A stretch of DNA of 64,000 nucleotides from Sulfitobacter sp. BSw21498. Lineage in GTDB: Bacteria > Pseudomonadota > Alphaproteobacteria > Rhodobacterales > Rhodobacteraceae. Shown piece after piece: positions 62,451 to 64,000 of the stretch (positions within the stretch are counted from its first letter, which is position 1; every line of letters starts with the position of its first letter). The stretch is from the NCBI RefSeq assembly GCF_006064855.1, contig NZ_CP040753.1, positions 1,426,001 through 1,490,000 on the forward strand, in the 5' to 3' direction. The notes below the pieces were generated by a model. It was not told the origin of the DNA, did no database searches, and saw nothing but the letters and a program-made list of their open reading frames with translations. The translations under genes were made by a program, and so were the position numbers.

Positions 62451-62452
62451 TC

Positions 62453-62734
62453 TCAGGTCCAATTCATCTGCGCGCCGCCCGGCAAAGACTGCCGCGCCTG
62501 CATGATACGGTCGTAGGGCACATTAATCGTGTCGCATAGCCCCGTCACCCATGCGTCATCCATCATGATGAAATCAAGCACAGCGCCAAGAAACACCGGG
62601 TCACCAGCTTGCGTGCGCAGATCTTCGGCCGACGCGCCGGTGGCCCCCATGAATGTCGGCATGAGGTCCTCGTTGGCGGCCAGCCAACCCAGCGCCTGCA
62701 AGGCGACTGTTTCGGCGGCATCTTGCTTCATCAT
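62453..62734 (-). CDS. DUF3572-family protein
   Basis: Conserved alphaproteobacterial protein of unknown function, 93 residues from the ATG at 62734 (GAGGGAA upstream). The family pattern is AAETVALQALGWLAANEDLMPTFMGATG, in part ALGWLA and FMGATGAS. All-helical, no membrane segment. Usually found beside response-regulator and HAD genes as here; 2 bp before the HAD phosphatase start, so probably co-transcribed. Confidence 0.85.
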   Translation of the reverse strand: MMKQDAAETVALQALGWLAANEDLMPTFMGATGASAEDLRTQAGDPVFLGAVLDFIMMDDAWVTGLCDTINVPYDRIMQARQSLPGGAQMNWT

Positions 62735-62835
62735 ATTAAATTCCCTCGCGGCTTCATAATCGAAACACTTTGTTAACCATTCACGGCAACAAAGAGCATT
62801 CAAGCCAATTACACGCGAGCGGAGAATGAAGACAA

Positions 62836-63669
62836 GTGCCGGGTAAAGTCCTTATCGTCGATACTGTTGCCACCAACCGCATCGCATTGGAAACCAAACT
62901 CACGACTGCCTCTTACGAGGTACGCGAGGCGACAACAGTATCGCAGGCCGTTGAAATAGCGCAGCAATATGAACCAGATGTCATTATCGCTGCACACCGC
63001 ACAGGCGGCCAAGATGCAGCACAGCTGTGCCGTGCGCTTGCGTCGTCCCCCCTTACATCATGCATGCCGGTTTTTGCGCTTGCTGACGGGGGTGATCCGG
63101 CGATCTGTATTCATTTATTATCCCATGGCGCACAGGAGGCGATGGTGAAGCCGGTTTGCGACTCTCTTTTCCTAGGGCGGGTGCGCAGCATCATACGCGC
63201 ACGAAATAGGCCCGCCCCGTTTTATATGCACGAGGCTCTCTCCCCCGCGCCCGGACTGGCAGAACCTGCCGGTGGCTTTGCGCTTCCGGGAAATTTCCAG
63301 ATTGTCAGCAGTGGCCAGCCGCGTACGCCAGCCTGCCTTTCGCAGCTGCGCAAACGACTGGGCGGCACCGTGACACAAACGACGCCCCGCGACGCGCTTG
63401 CCTGCCTCAGGCAAAATAACCTGCCCGACGTGTTTATTCTGACCCTGACCGGCGCGGACGAGACGGACGAAGAGCAGCTGCGTGTGATCTCTACCCTGCG
63501 GGCGAACGCAACCGCGCGCCACTGCGGCATACTTGTCCTACAGACGCAGCCCCACCCCGTTGCCGCGGCGCATGCGCTGGATCTGGGGGCAGATGACCTG
63601 ATGCAGCACGGCTTTGACACAGAAGAACTGGTCCTACGGCTTGAAGGCTTATTGAAGCGCAAACAACAA
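62836..63669 (+). pseudogene. PleD-like response regulator truncated by IS30 insertion
   Basis: From a GTG start, about 278 codons encode two receiver-like domains (residues about 1-125 and 150-275) ending LLKRKQQ, the point where PleD-type proteins enter the linker to their GGDEF domain. Instead an IS30-family end follows. The first receiver has Ala or His where the phosphoacceptor Asp is expected (PDVIIAAHRTGGQ), and the second also lacks the usual acidic pocket (DVFILTLTG), so the receivers were already non-canonical. The cyclase output domain is lost, or lies beyond the insertion. Confidence 0.8.
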
Positions 63670-64000
63670 GGGGGGCACATTCTAAACTGGGTTGCGAAAT
63701 TTCCCCTATCTTGCTGGAAAGCAAGGAGAATGAAAGATGGCCCATACAGAGCTAAACCTACGTGAACGGCGCACGATCGAAGATATGTTGAATGCTAAGA
63801 TACCTGTACGAGAGATAGCAGCGCAGATCGGCAGGCATGTTTCGACGATTTATCGTGACATCAAGCGCAACCGCTATGCCGACGAAGACCTGCCGGAATT
63901 GAACGGATACTATGGTGTCGTTGCTCAACGCGCTGCGGTTCAAAGGCGTGCGCGCCGTCGAAAATTGGTGCGCCTTGTTAGCCTGCGAAAGGCTGTGATC
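63670..64000 (+). mobile_element. IS30-family insertion sequence, left end
   Basis: The insertion begins where the PleD-like frame loses similarity, around GGGGGGCACATTC (63670). The exact boundary is uncertain by a few bases because the right end and target duplication are outside the window. Contains the transposase start. Confidence 0.75.
63737..64000 (+). CDS. IS30-family transposase (N-terminal part)
   Basis: First 88 codons of a transposase, still open at the window end. The HTH region ELNLRERRTIEDMLNAKIPV and REIAAQIGRHVSTIYRDIKRNRY is the IS30/Mos-type DNA-binding N-terminus. The DDE catalytic domain should lie beyond the window. The ATG follows AAGGAG at 63723. Confidence 0.9.
   Translation, partial: MAHTELNLRERRTIEDMLNAKIPVREIAAQIGRHVSTIYRDIKRNRYADEDLPELNGYYGVVAQRAAVQRRARRRKLVRLVSLRKAVI

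Noticed and set aside
1..64000. CRISPR arrays and rRNA genes
   Set aside because: No spaced short direct repeats and no rRNA-like conserved segments were seen on either strand.

Overview
The window reads as chromosome of a marine Roseobacter-group alphaproteobacterium (Rhodobacterales, Sulfitobacter-like). This is inferred from the gene families and neighbourhoods: hflK-hflC-degP, a sitABCD operon divergent from a Mur-type Fur regulator, choline ABC genes choXWV, a glp-type glycerol ABC system, and many TGATG/ATGA overlaps in a GC-rich background. I see no rRNA and no CRISPR array. Host genes are densely packed and most have recognisable products.

Left part (1-27.2 kb). A minus-strand glycerol locus (glpD-glpS-glpT-glpP-glpQ, cut by the window start) faces its DeoR-type regulator glpR, which is followed by a second, orphan pair of permeases. 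Then come sitABCD (manganese uptake) with divergent mur; a TetR gene; the envelope quality-control set hflK-hflC-degP; gor and rpiA; sdaA; a nitroreductase; a pirin; a second TetR gene divergent from a small lipoprotein; hom and recJ.

Island (27.6-36.1 kb). Two identical tRNA-Glu(TTC) genes lie 280 bp apart. The second is the insertion site of an 8.4 kb element bounded by a 16-bp direct repeat. The element has a tyrosine integrase, an AlpA-like regulator, a primase/RepA-type helicase protein, an inverted-repeat cluster that could be an origin, a tightly coupled set of genes I do not recognise, and a GNAT gene overlapping a small upstream gene, arranged like a toxin-antitoxin pair. I recognise no capsid, portal, tail or conjugation gene, so it looks like a satellite or minimal integrative element.

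Right part (36.1-64 kb). Just outside the island a cobalamin riboswitch precedes btuF-btuC-btuD. Next are a catalase with a striking palindrome at its start, panB-panC, a DMT exporter, choXWV, a 17-codon leader overlapping a degenerate DgoK-like gene, and a dipeptide operon (dppA-pepQ-dppB-C-D-F) with an XRE-cupin regulator. A glucosylglycerate module follows (phosphatase, synthase, GH13 phosphorylase), which with choline uptake points to osmotic adaptation. Near the end an H-NOX-like gene is coupled to a diguanylate cyclase gene, but the H-NOX has lost its heme-ligand histidine. The window ends with a HAD phosphatase, a DUF3572 gene, and a PleD-like response regulator gene cut by an IS30-family insertion.

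The items I consider most worth following are the heme-ligand-less H-NOX/cyclase pair, the island with its GNAT pair and putative origin, the short leader peptide before the DgoK-like gene, and the asymmetric GlpS/GlpT ATPase pair.
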